DNA of 37,599 bases. Source: an uncultured Prochlorococcus sp. (lineage in GTDB: Bacteria > Cyanobacteriota > Cyanobacteriia > PCC-6307 > Cyanobiaceae). The DNA is taken from contig CABZNT010000012.1 in NCBI GenBank assembly GCA_902527105.1, forward strand, positions 1 to 37,599, in the 5' to 3' direction. The stretch's first letter is position 1. Every line of letters starts with the position of its first letter. The notes under the pieces are model-generated. The model was given only the letters and a program-made list of their open reading frames with translations, was not told the origin of the DNA and searched no databases. Shown here one piece after another: positions 15,228 through 22,346 of this stretch. Position numbers and translations under genes: made by a program.

Positions 15228-15395
15228 ATGGGAAAATTTTCTTCTGAAGAAATTGAAAGTCAATACGATTTAATAAAAATGCTTTTAGCTGAACCTGAAA
15301 AGTATAAAGACGCCATTAATGCAATAAAAAAAGATATTGCATATATGCCTATAGAGCTTAAAAAAAAACTTGAGGAAGAAAATATTATCTTATGA
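15228..15395 (+). CDS. Small acidic helical protein, 55 aa
   Basis: Starts MGKFSSEEIESQYDLIKMLL and ends KKKLEEENIIL. No cysteine or membrane segment. The stop overlaps a further tiny frame (ATGA at 15392-15395) encoding 21 hydrophobic residues, for which support is weak. Family unknown. Confidence 0.55.
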   Translation: MGKFSSEEIESQYDLIKMLLAEPEKYKDAINAIKKDIAYMPIELKKKLEEENIIL

Positions 15396-15470
15396 ATGAA
15401 TCGCAAATCATATTGCTAATAATCGTTAATTTTTTAAAATTAATAATTAGTAATTAGCTATTCCCTTAAA

Positions 15471-15635
15471 TTAACCAAGAGAGTCTAAATCTCTACGATA
15501 GTGAACTGTATTTGCATAATCTTGTGTTACTTTCTGTTCTCTCATTAAGTCTGCAATTGTTGGATAATCTTTTGCATTATCAAGATCTCTTGCATTTTTA
15601 TCTTGAATTGCGAATGGTGATCTTTTTAAATTCAT
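15471..15635 (-). CDS. Small hypothetical protein, 54 aa
   Basis: Begins MNLKRSPFAIQDKNARDLDN and ends HYRRDLDSLG. It is soluble and charged, with no recognised domain. It starts 11 bases after the 15647-15832 stop; AGGAAAT about 7 bases before the start is its ribosome-binding site. The two genes are probably co-transcribed. Confidence 0.6.
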   Translation of the reverse strand: MNLKRSPFAIQDKNARDLDNAKDYPTIADLMREQKVTQDYANTVHYRRDLDSLG

Positions 15636-15646
15636 AATTAATTTCC

Positions 15647-15832
15647 TCAAAATTTTTGTTGGATTCTGATTACAGATCCTGGATTGTCATGAACGTATTT
15701 GTTGAATTCTCTCGCGAGCATTAGACAATCGTATGCATCCCGAGCGTAGAAGCCAACTTCATGTGTCTTATTTGTTGAATCTTTATAACTCAACACATAT
15801 TTATTACAAGATTTTATTGGAGTTGAAGGCAT
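15647..15832 (-). CDS. Small hypothetical protein, 61 aa
   Basis: A compact protein beginning MPSTPIKSCNKYVLSYKDST, with a possible beta strand-turn followed by FYARDAYDCLMLAREFNKYV. The pattern (a beta hairpin, then an Ala-rich helix, then VIRIQQKF) suggests a small alpha/beta fold. Two cysteines. No family named. First of a two-gene unit. Confidence 0.6.
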   Translation of the reverse strand: MPSTPIKSCNKYVLSYKDSTNKTHEVGFYARDAYDCLMLAREFNKYVHDNPGSVIRIQQKF

Positions 15833-16081
15833 TTAATTTATCTCTTTTACAACTAAGTTCTAACTAAGCATGCTTATCAATCGACTAATAAAAATGTACG
15901 GTTTAAGGCACAATCATATACGGATAGAGGACCAACAACCTAATTTAAAAATTAATATAATAGTCAAGTAGTTTTTGTAAAGAAAGAAAATATTTCCGTT
16001 ACTCCTATAAAACTATTTTCAGTGGCAGCATTTTTTTGCAAGAAACTTTTTGAAGATTATTTGTTTTTATAAACAAATGAA

Positions 16082-16225
16082 CTATCTTGCTGAATAGGAT
16101 TGTTCGAGATTATAAATATATTTTTCTCCATCATCATCATCGTCATCATCATGGAAGGAAGAGATTAATACATAAACTCCTCCAAGTCCCAATAACATAG
16201 ATAAATAAAGAATAGGATCTGTCAT
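16082..16225 (-). CDS. Small membrane protein with poly-Asp tract, 47 aa
   Basis: An N-terminal helix (PILYLSMLLGLGGVYVLISS) is followed by FHDDDDDDDGE, seven Asp in a row from a GAT/GAC repeat, and a tail KYIYNLEQSYSAR. The trinucleotide run (about 16131-16153) may vary in length between strains. The acidic tract could bind divalent cations, which is speculation. Confidence 0.5.
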   Translation of the reverse strand: MTDPILYLSMLLGLGGVYVLISSFHDDDDDDDGEKYIYNLEQSYSAR

Positions 16226-16415
16226 AACTCAAGTTTGCAACATTCAAGTTAAATTTGAGGAAGCTTTTCAATATCTATATTTTCTTTTAATTATTTGAAT
16301 AAAAAACTTTCTACGATCAAAAAATTGTTTTTTATTTGAGAAAACTGAAAGTAGATCTAAAATAAGGTAAATTTACTGTTTTTTTAAGTGAGTTTTAAAA
16401 ATATTTTAAAAATCA

Positions 16416-17054
16416 ATGTGCGGAAGATTTGAGCTGAAAACTAAATTTGAGAAGTTGCCAAAGGTTTTGAAACAAGACTATCCAACTGGACTTGATTCTA
16501 AATATGATACTCAAAGTCTAATAAGGCCTAATGATCCTGTTCTTGTAATTAAAAACGAAGGAAGAATTAAAACTACTTTTATGACATGGGGCTTTATTTC
16601 TCCTTGGACCAAAGACCCATTTGATAAGGAGAGACCAAGACCATTTAATGCAAGATCAGAAACCGTAGAAGAAAAAAAATTATTTAGTGGAAGTTGGAAA
16701 CATAAAAGGTGCCTAATACCTGCGAGCGGTTTTTTTGAAAAAAAATATCGTGTTCGAAAATCGAATTATGAGACTTTTTGGTTGGGCGGAATTTGGAGTA
16801 AGTGGACTTCACCAGATGGAGCAGAACTTGAGAGTTGCTGCGTTTTAACAACTAAACCAAATGAATTAATTAAACCTTTACATCACCGCATGCCTGTGAT
16901 CGTTCCTAATGGATATGAGGAACAATGGACAGAGCAAGTTAAAGATGTAGATGAATTAAGAGGATTATTTGCAATCATGATGAGTTGGCCCCCTGATGGT
17001 TGGCTAGTAGAGGATATAAAGAAAAAAGAAACTGATCAAATGAGTTTGTTTTAA
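16416..17054 (+). CDS. yedK: SRAP/YedK/HMCES abasic-site protein
   Basis: SRAP proteins form a covalent thiazolidine crosslink with abasic sites in single-stranded DNA, protecting replication forks. The catalytic Cys2 follows the start Met (MCGRFELK), which fixes the start at ATG 16416. Asn78 in RPFNARSET, Glu108 in ASGFFEKK and His156/157 in PLHHRMPVI match the conserved active-site residues. At 212 residues it is a typical bacterial length. The stop is followed at once by an ATG (17055) of a 10-codon frame that leads into the DUF1651 gene, so the two genes are probably co-transcribed. Confidence 0.93.
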   Translation: MCGRFELKTKFEKLPKVLKQDYPTGLDSKYDTQSLIRPNDPVLVIKNEGRIKTTFMTWGFISPWTKDPFDKERPRPFNARSETVEEKKLFSGSWKHKRCLIPASGFFEKKYRVRKSNYETFWLGGIWSKWTSPDGAELESCCVLTTKPNELIKPLHHRMPVIVPNGYEEQWTEQVKDVDELRGLFAIMMSWPPDGWLVEDIKKKETDQMSLF

Positions 17055-17086
17055 ATGGAACGCTTACTAATTCCAAGGTTAGATTA

Positions 17087-17332
17087 ATGGCGAAATCTTA
17101 TTGGTTGATTAATTCAAATAGGTCAGAAGTTAAAAGATTTATGAAGAACGATAAAAGTATTGATGGAGTTTTTGAATATATGTTTATAGATACTGGAAAA
17201 ATAGCAGGGAGATTAGGAAACAAACCACCAGTAATGACAAATACAGTTTCTGTTGAAATAGATTTAGCTAGAGAGATTTATCAAAGATTACTTTCTAAGG
17301 GATGGAGGAAAATTGAAAAAAATTGGAATTAA
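17087..17332 (+). CDS. DUF1651 family protein
   Basis: Begins MAKSYWLINSNRSEVKRFMK and ends with the DUF1651 signature DLAREIYQRLLSKGWRKIEK. Function unknown. Its start overlaps the stop of a 10-codon frame (TAATG at 17085-17089) that begins right after the SRAP stop, so translation may be coupled from SRAP through this mini-frame. It is the intact paralog of the decayed copy at 18482-18628. Confidence 0.8.
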   Translation: MAKSYWLINSNRSEVKRFMKNDKSIDGVFEYMFIDTGKIAGRLGNKPPVMTNTVSVEIDLAREIYQRLLSKGWRKIEKNWN

Positions 17333-17482
17333 AAAGAGAGTTAGATCTGTGAGGTATAAATTACTGATAAAAATAATCTGAAATTCAATAATGAGAATAT
17401 TAACTAAAATTGACAGCCTATCTAAAATATAAGGAGATTAATTAATTATTTAATTTAGTGCAGATAAAAACGAAACATCGAA

Positions 17483-18205
17483 ATGGCTACCAGAATAAAT
17501 AAGTATTTAAGTGAAGTAGGTTTTTGTTCTAGAAGAGAAGCAGATAGGTTAATCCTAGAAGGAAAGGTAACCATTAATGGCAAAATACCAGAAATTGGTG
17601 CCAAAGTAGAAGAAAGTGATCAAGTAGAAGTTAAAGGTCAAAGAATAGAAAAATTAAAGAAACAAAAAAATATATACTTAGCCTTTAATAAACCTGTAGG
17701 AATTGTTTGCACAACAGATAGAAAAGTAGAACCCAATAATGTCATAGATTTCATTAAATATCCTAAAAGAATTTTCCCTATCGGAAGATTAGATAAGCTC
17801 AGCGAGGGATTGATTTTTTTAACTAATGATGGAGATATCGTAAATAAAATACTGAGAGCCAGAAATAATCATGAAAAAGAATACATTGTAAAAGTTAATC
17901 GTCCGATTAATAGCGATTTTATCCAAAGCATGAGTAATGGAGTTGAAATATTAGGCACAATAACTAAAAATTGTTTCGTAAAACAATTGGGTCAAAAAAA
18001 ATTTCAGATAATACTCACACAAGGACTTAATCGCCAGATTAGAAGGATGTGTGAGGCATTAGGCTATAGAGTTCGCTCATTAAAGCGTGTAAGAATTATG
18101 AATATTAAGTTAGACGTGCCAACAGGAGAATATAGAGAACTTTGTAAAGAAGAACTTTTTGAATTACATGGATTACTCGAAAATTCCTCAAAAACATATG
18201 ACTAA
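17483..18205 (+). CDS. rluF: RluF-type 23S rRNA pseudouridine synthase
   Basis: An N-terminal S4 RNA-binding domain (ATRINKYLSEVGFCSRREAD, residues 2-50) precedes the RsuA/RluB/E/F catalytic domain. The catalytic Asp is Asp104 in GRLDKLSEGLIF. NKILRARNNHEKEYIVKV and QGLNRQIRRMCEALGY are typical RluF blocks. RluF modifies a uridine near position 2604 of 23S rRNA in E. coli. The residue after GRLDK is Leu where E. coli has Asp; the catalytic Asp is kept. At 240 residues it is slightly short. Assignment to RluF rather than RluB/E is by the HEKEY and N-x-x-I-R-R-M-C blocks. Confidence 0.85.
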   Translation: MATRINKYLSEVGFCSRREADRLILEGKVTINGKIPEIGAKVEESDQVEVKGQRIEKLKKQKNIYLAFNKPVGIVCTTDRKVEPNNVIDFIKYPKRIFPIGRLDKLSEGLIFLTNDGDIVNKILRARNNHEKEYIVKVNRPINSDFIQSMSNGVEILGTITKNCFVKQLGQKKFQIILTQGLNRQIRRMCEALGYRVRSLKRVRIMNIKLDVPTGEYRELCKEELFELHGLLENSSKTYD

Positions 18206-18481
18206 TCCAAAACCAATAAAAGTTATTGGAAAGTAAAGCTAGTGAGCTCGAAAAAATTCAATATTATAGTTTTCGACTTTGGTGAATATAACTTAAACAG
18301 TATGAAATGCTTACTACTTGCAATGCTATTAGTTTGTATTGAATAATATTTGACCACTTATTAAGGATTAGATGCCCTAATATTTTTCTATAGTGTTTTT
18401 CTTGGTTCTTCTCAAATTCTGAGCAATTAATTTTCCATTCTTCTTAAGCTGTATCTTTCTTTAATTCTTATCTAGTTGTCA

Positions 18482-18628
18482 TTAAAGGTGGCCCCTTGAT
18501 CCATATAGAATTAATGATCCCAGAATCAATAAACATATATTTAAAAATTGATCTTTATTTTTTGAATTTTCGAAAAACCTTTTTACCTTTGATCTATTTG
18601 AATTAACCATTAAATAAGACTTAGCCAT
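18482..18628 (-). pseudogene. Decayed DUF1651 gene
   Basis: ATG 18628 starts MAKSYLMVNSNRSKVKRFFE, nearly the same as the intact copy at 17087 (MAKSY, NSNRS, VKRF). After about 30 codons the match continues only in another frame: KYMFIDSG, then KGPPLMTT, against EYMFIDTG and NKPPVMTN in the intact copy. In that frame a stop follows at once, and another stop precedes EEW at about 18435. So a frameshift plus later stops have destroyed the gene. The remnant reaches about 18430. The listed end is the stop of the first frame. Confidence 0.75.
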
Positions 18629-18635
18629 TATTTTT

Positions 18636-18864
18636 TTAAGGATAAAAGTCTAATTTCCAACGCATCAGGCAATAACATAATGGGTTATATCCATCACAAT
18701 TACAGAACTTTAATATTTTTATAGCGAATTGGTGGAAATTAGCATCATTTAAAAATGCCTTGCCAAAATAAATAGTAAATGTAGTTACAACAAACGCAGC
18801 ATATTGAAGCCAATGTGTTCCAGACTTAACTACACCATTTTTGTTAAAATTTAGAGTAACTCAT
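18636..18864 (-). pseudogene. Possible frameshifted gene directly after hli
   Basis: ATG 18864 follows the hli stop without a gap. It encodes MSYSKF and then a stop. Dropping one T from the TTTT run at about 18846 would continue into a frame open for about 67 more codons, which contains NKNGVVKSGTHWLQYAAFVV and TTFTIYFGKAFLNDANF. That frame has no start codon of its own. The composition looks coding, with a hydrophobic segment. A one-base insertion is the simplest explanation. Function unknown. Confidence 0.4.
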
Positions 18865-19119
18865 TTAAAGGATTGGATAAGCTATCCATCCAAATAAGGT
18901 GTAGTTAATAATGACAGCCATGAAACCTATCATTGCAAGCCTTCCATTTGTTCTTTCAGCAATAAACCAATAAGTATTTGGCCACTCAAAATCTTCCCCC
19001 ATATTAGATTTTTGATCTTCTGAAATTGTGTCCTTCTCAGGAGAATTGTCATGATCAAGATAATAGTTACTATCTGGGTAAAAGCTTTCGCTTGAAAAGT
19101 TATCTTTAAATTTACTCAT
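18865..19119 (-). CDS. hli: High-light-inducible protein (Hli/HLIP)
   Basis: Residues 55-66 (ERTNGRLAMIGF) are the chlorophyll-binding ELIP/HLIP motif, inside the single transmembrane helix that runs on to INYTLFGWIAYP. Such thylakoid proteins bind chlorophyll and protect against excess light and other stresses. The N-terminal 50 residues are an unusually long acidic and polar extension (ESFYPDSNYYLDHDNSPEKD). Hli genes are multi-copy in high-light Prochlorococcus and many lie in genomic islands. The divergent 2H phosphoesterase gene shares the upstream region. Confidence 0.92.
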   Translation of the reverse strand: MSKFKDNFSSESFYPDSNYYLDHDNSPEKDTISEDQKSNMGEDFEWPNTYWFIAERTNGRLAMIGFMAVIINYTLFGWIAYPIL

Positions 19120-19312
19120 TTTATTAAATTCAAATTTTGTTTATCATAAAAAATAAAAAGTCATAATAGGTTAAAAAAACTATTTATTCTTTTGGTTAAT
19201 GATGAGGAACTAATCCACCAAGTGCAAGTTTACTTTAATTTGGTCTTATAAAATTTATTTTTTTTTATCAACTTTCAAATACATGTTGTTCAATATTAAC
19301 TAAATTAATGGA

Positions 19313-19825
19313 ATGAGAACAAGTAAAGGGTATTGGTTATGGGGTTTATTCCCATCTACAGAGAAGGCTTTTTTAAATGAAATAAAAGCTAAAGTTCAAA
19401 GTAAATTAAAAAGCCCATTTTTTGAGACACACATAACTCTTACAGGGCCTTATTTAAATATTGATAATTTTTTTTTAAATAAATTAAAAATTTTTGCAGA
19501 AAATAATTCTGCCATTACTTTAAATGTTGGTGGATACAACTTTAAACAAGAAATATTTAAATCATTTTATATCTCAATTGAAAACTCATGTCGGCTAAAA
19601 GAACTAAGAAGAAATATTTATGAATTAAATAGTTTTGATCAAGCTAATAATTATTCCCCACACATTAGCTTGTCTTATGGAAACCATGAAATAGAAGAAA
19701 AAAAAGAATTGATCTCATATTTACCAGAATTAAATAACCCAATCAGGATGTCTAAGATTGCATTAGTTGAAGTAGATGAGGATATAAATCATTGGAAAAT
19801 TTTAAAAAGTTTTGATTTAAATTAA
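19313..19825 (+). CDS. 2H phosphoesterase (cyclic phosphodiesterase-like)
   Basis: Two H-x-(T/S) motifs define the 2H phosphoesterase fold: His40-Ile-Thr42 in ETHITLTGPY and His117-Ile-Ser119 in SPHISLSYG. The family hydrolyses cyclic phosphate bonds, such as 2',3'-cyclic nucleotides or ADP-ribose 1'',2''-cyclic phosphate. The 170 residues resemble the plant-type cyclic phosphodiesterase group. The natural substrate is not identifiable. It is divergent from hli and ends 35 bases before the 11-bp tandem repeat. Confidence 0.88.
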   Translation: MRTSKGYWLWGLFPSTEKAFLNEIKAKVQSKLKSPFFETHITLTGPYLNIDNFFLNKLKIFAENNSAITLNVGGYNFKQEIFKSFYISIENSCRLKELRRNIYELNSFDQANNYSPHISLSYGNHEIEEKKELISYLPELNNPIRMSKIALVEVDEDINHWKILKSFDLN

Positions 19826-19859
19826 ATAAGTGCAGGTTTAACAGTAAGCAGTTTCTTTC

Positions 19860-19903
19860 ATTTTTTCCCAATTTTTTCCCAATTTTTTCCCAATTTTTTC
19901 CCA
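19860..19903. repeat. Four perfect 11-bp tandem repeats (ATTTTTTCCCA)
   Basis: The unit ATTTTTTCCCA is repeated four times without mismatch. Similar units (ATTTTCCCTA type) occur in pairs at about 20077-20098 and 21151-21171. All three clusters lie just outside a tRNA-Pro remnant, which suggests integrase-binding arm sites. Confidence 0.9.
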
Positions 19904-19935
19904 AGGTGCGTTTTGCCTATCCCTTAGAAGTAAGT

Positions 19936-19983
19936 TGTGGCAGAGATTTGAAGTCCCGATCTAATACTCCCAAATCACTAAGT
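19936..19983 (-). other. tRNA-Pro(UGG) 3'-half remnant A (most degraded)
   Basis: Compared with the well-preserved copy at 25239-25288, the 27 bases from 19957 (CGATCTAATACTCCCAAATC and on) match at 23 positions. The flanking GGCAGAGATTTGAA resembles the T-arm. It is not a functional tRNA. Confidence 0.6.
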
Positions 19984-20103
19984 TCGAATCTCTTATAACT
20001 ACGATTTGAAGCTATAACTCTGGTTGTAAGCCCTTTTTTCTTATTAAATCTAATAAGACTTTCTAGTGTTTGGTTGATTTTACCCTAAATTTTCCCTAGT
20101 GTT

Positions 20104-20116
20104 GACCTAGTGCTCC
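20104..20116 (-). other. tRNA-Pro remnant B (13-bp core)
   Basis: GACCTAGTGCTCC is identical to the anticodon-arm and variable region of the copies at 21202 and 25239, preceded by the pair of ATTTTCCCTA-like units. Beyond these 13 bases similarity is weak. Confidence 0.5.
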
Positions 20117-20256
20117 ATAAGGTTTTAAAAGTTGTTCTATATAAAGGGGTCGTAGCCAGGAAGAAAACCAGTATTTTTAGAAGTTATTTTTATTTGAAAA
20201 AAAAATTTGCATAATTTCTTACAACTGGTAATTTTAATTGACTTCAATAAGTTCAA

Positions 20257-20472
20257 ATGCAAGATCAAAGAATTGAAAAGTTAGTGGCTGTTGCAGTAAA
20301 CATAACTAAGGTGCTGGTAATAATGTATCTAGGCTTAGTAGAAGTATTTAAAATTAGTAAATTACTTAGAGAGAAGTTAGATGCAGAATTAGATATTTCT
20401 CGAAAATGGGCTTCTCAAAATTATTCAATTCTAAAAAAACGACTAGCAGAACAAAAAATTGCGGGAGTTTAA
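20257..20472 (+). CDS. Hypothetical protein, 71 aa
   Basis: A hydrophobic stretch (VAVAVNITKVLVIMYLGLVE) follows a short charged N-terminus, and a helical, basic C-terminal half follows (SRKWASQNYSILKKRLAEQK). It may be a membrane-associated helix followed by a cytoplasmic coiled coil. No family. It lies inside the tRNA-scar interval between remnants B and C. Confidence 0.55.
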   Translation: MQDQRIEKLVAVAVNITKVLVIMYLGLVEVFKISKLLREKLDAELDISRKWASQNYSILKKRLAEQKIAGV

Positions 20473-20572
20473 AAGTTATTGCTATAAATTAATTGAGGCC
20501 AAACCTCGTCAGCAAAATCTACACTTGCTGCAAGACATAAATTGACTCTATATAGTTGCGAGTCGATTTAAT

Positions 20573-20610
20573 AACCCTTTCAGTAGTTGGAATTTCTGGA
20601 AGGGTTTCTT
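20573..20610 (+). terminator. Candidate terminator
   Basis: AACCCTT (20573-20579) pairs with AAGGGTT (20600-20606) with an inner CAG/CTG pairing, followed by TTCTTGTTTT. It lies 100 bases after the 20257-20472 gene. Confidence 0.45.
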
Positions 20611-20686
20611 GTTTTAAACTTTCCAATCAATATCAAAATCTTCATCTAGATCTTCTTCACATATAATTTTTCTTTTTATCCATAAT

Positions 20687-21004
20687 TTAGTTAATTATTT
20701 TTTTAATTTTTTCTAAATTCCATTTATCAAATATTAATTTCATTTCTCTTTCGTAGTGTCTTACTTTCTTTGCGAGAGGTAGTTGTTGAATAATCATCCC
20801 AAAGGGAAATTTAAAAAAAGAAGAAAGATAAACAATATAAAACTCCACAAATGTAGGTTTTGGAGGGAGAGGTAAATTTTTTATATATGCCCAATCAATG
20901 CAAGGCTTTAGTTGCGTATCACTAGCGATAATATTTTTTTTACATCTCCACCAAGAGAATAGATAAATGCAAATGAAAATCGGTAATGGAAGAAGTCGCA
21001 ACAT
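20687..21004 (-). CDS. Membrane-anchored hypothetical protein, 105 aa
   Basis: The N-terminus MLRLLPLPIFICIYLFSWW is a transmembrane segment or uncleaved signal, with two cysteines at KK- and DW-flanked sites. It is followed by LPLPPKPTFVEFYIVYLSSF and a basic, helical C-terminus (KVRHYEREMKLIFDKWNLEK). Not recognised. It lies between tRNA remnants B and C and is probably element cargo. Confidence 0.55.
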   Translation of the reverse strand: MLRLLPLPIFICIYLFSWWRCKKNIIASDTQLKPCIDWAYIKNLPLPPKPTFVEFYIVYLSSFFKFPFGMIIQQLPLAKKVRHYEREMKLIFDKWNLEKIKKIIN

Positions 21005-21201
21005 TAAATATCAATATTTGATAGCCATCTGCCAATAAGATAGCAACCATCTCTATTTATCTACATAAAGTAGGTTTATATCCTAAAAAATTCAAGAAAA
21101 TTCTATAAAGTCTAGGGGAAAAACATAAGAAAACCTCCTAAAAAAGGGTCATTTTCCCTAATTTTTCCCTAAGTCAAATTAGATAATCGCTGAAAAACTA
21201 G

Positions 21202-21244
21202 TCGGGGCAACAAGATTCGAGCCTGCGACCTAGTGCTCCAAAAG
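21202..21244 (-). other. tRNA-Pro(UGG) 3'-half remnant C
   Basis: TCGGGGCAACAAGATTCGAG and the following CCTGCGACCTAGTGCTCC match the copy at 25239 with four differences over the first 40 bases. The anticodon stem is then lost. Two ATTTTCCCTA-type units lie about 30 bases outside its 3' end. Confidence 0.8.
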
Positions 21245-21480
21245 TGTCCGCTTAAAATAACTAATAATCGAGACTCATTCCAGAATAATAAATTTGAGTA
21301 TTTTGAAATTATCTCAAAGTTGATTAATTAATCATTTGAGGGAATTGCGCGGGATTTAAAATCAAAAAAGTTTTAAAAATTGTTTTGGAATAAGTTAAAA
21401 TTTCAAAAAATATTTTTAAATTATATTTATTTAAAAAATTAAAAAGATCAAATAAAGGCTTCAGTTTAATTGAGTTAATA

Positions 21481-22311
21481 ATGGTTTTTGGGGTTTTATC
21501 TATCCTTGGAATTGTCGCTTTACCGAGATTTCTCCAAGTCGTTCGAAAAGCAGAGAAAGTAATAGCTGCAAACGCAATTTCAAGTATAAAAATCGAATGC
21601 GAGAGTAAAAGTTATCTTAAAGGAGATTTAATATTCACTCCTTCAAACTTGATAGGTTATGAATTAGGTAATGAAGGCAGTAATAAATGTTCTGGTAATG
21701 AAAAATTTTCCATTGTTTCATTAATCCCTAGAGATTTAAAAAATCAACCCTCATTCTTCTATGACTTCGAGAGTGGCGAAATATCTTGTATCTATGAAGG
21801 GTCTGAAGCTACAGCATTCCCGGACTGTAAAAAAATTCCCTTATCAGAGAGAGAGAAGCAGAGATGTGCGGATATTGGAGATTGGTCAAAAGCTCAAAAA
21901 TTTCTTCAAGCAGGACATTCATATCTAGATAGGGATAAAGATGGGGTAGCTTTTGAGTCTCTTGGGAGAAAATCAAATAAACCTGAGATTGGTGAAATTA
22001 CAATCAAAGGTTGTTATGACGGAGATACCTGTACTTCCAGTGAAGGAGAGAAAATAAGGTTAGCTTGTATTGATACGCCTGAAATAAGAGGAAAAAGAGC
22101 AAAACCAAATGAAGCAATAGCTGCTAAAAATTTTTTAAATGAAAAGATTAAGGGTAAGAAAGTTTCAATTCGAAGGGTAACTGAAGATAAGTATGGAAGA
22201 ACTGTGGGTGAATTAACTTTTAATGGAGAAAACCTTCAAGAATTATTAGTCAAAGAAGGTCATGCTGAAATTTATAAAAAATACTCAAAACCTTGCAAAT
22301 GGGCATCTTAA
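21481..22311 (+). CDS. Type IV pilin-like / Excalibur / thermonuclease fusion
   Basis: From ATG 21481 the protein starts inside a pilin N-terminal helix (MVFGVLSILGIVALPRFLQV). The same frame upstream, without ATG, GTG or TTG, encodes LKKLKRSNKGFSLIELI, a prepilin leader with its G/F cleavage site. So the true start is probably a non-standard ATT at 21400 or 21412, or the start is lost. The pilin part spans residues 1-120. An Excalibur-like calcium motif follows (DRDKDGVAFESLG, about 150-162), then a thermonuclease (SNase) domain: DGDT (180-183), IRLACIDTPE (Arg193, Asp198, Glu201) and KYGRTVGEL (Arg240). These match the catalytic residues of staphylococcal nuclease. The likely product is a surface or periplasmic nuclease carried on a pilin-type anchor. 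It lies between tRNA scars C and D. Confidence 0.85.
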   Translation: MVFGVLSILGIVALPRFLQVVRKAEKVIAANAISSIKIECESKSYLKGDLIFTPSNLIGYELGNEGSNKCSGNEKFSIVSLIPRDLKNQPSFFYDFESGEISCIYEGSEATAFPDCKKIPLSEREKQRCADIGDWSKAQKFLQAGHSYLDRDKDGVAFESLGRKSNKPEIGEITIKGCYDGDTCTSSEGEKIRLACIDTPEIRGKRAKPNEAIAAKNFLNEKIKGKKVSIRRVTEDKYGRTVGELTFNGENLQELLVKEGHAEIYKKYSKPCKWAS

Positions 22312-22346
22312 ATAAACTGAATATTATCCAGCTGTATATATAATTT

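Noticed and set aside
15392..15457. 21-codon hydrophobic frame overlapping the stop of 15228-15395
   Set aside because: Only an ATGA overlap supports it; composition gives no further evidence.
19860..19903. CRISPR array
   Set aside because: The units are 11 bp and directly joined, with no spacers and no cas genes nearby.
20620..20690. Short minus-strand frame ending EEDLDEDFDIDWKV
   Set aside because: No start codon in frame; the ATG nearby leads to a stop after eight codons.
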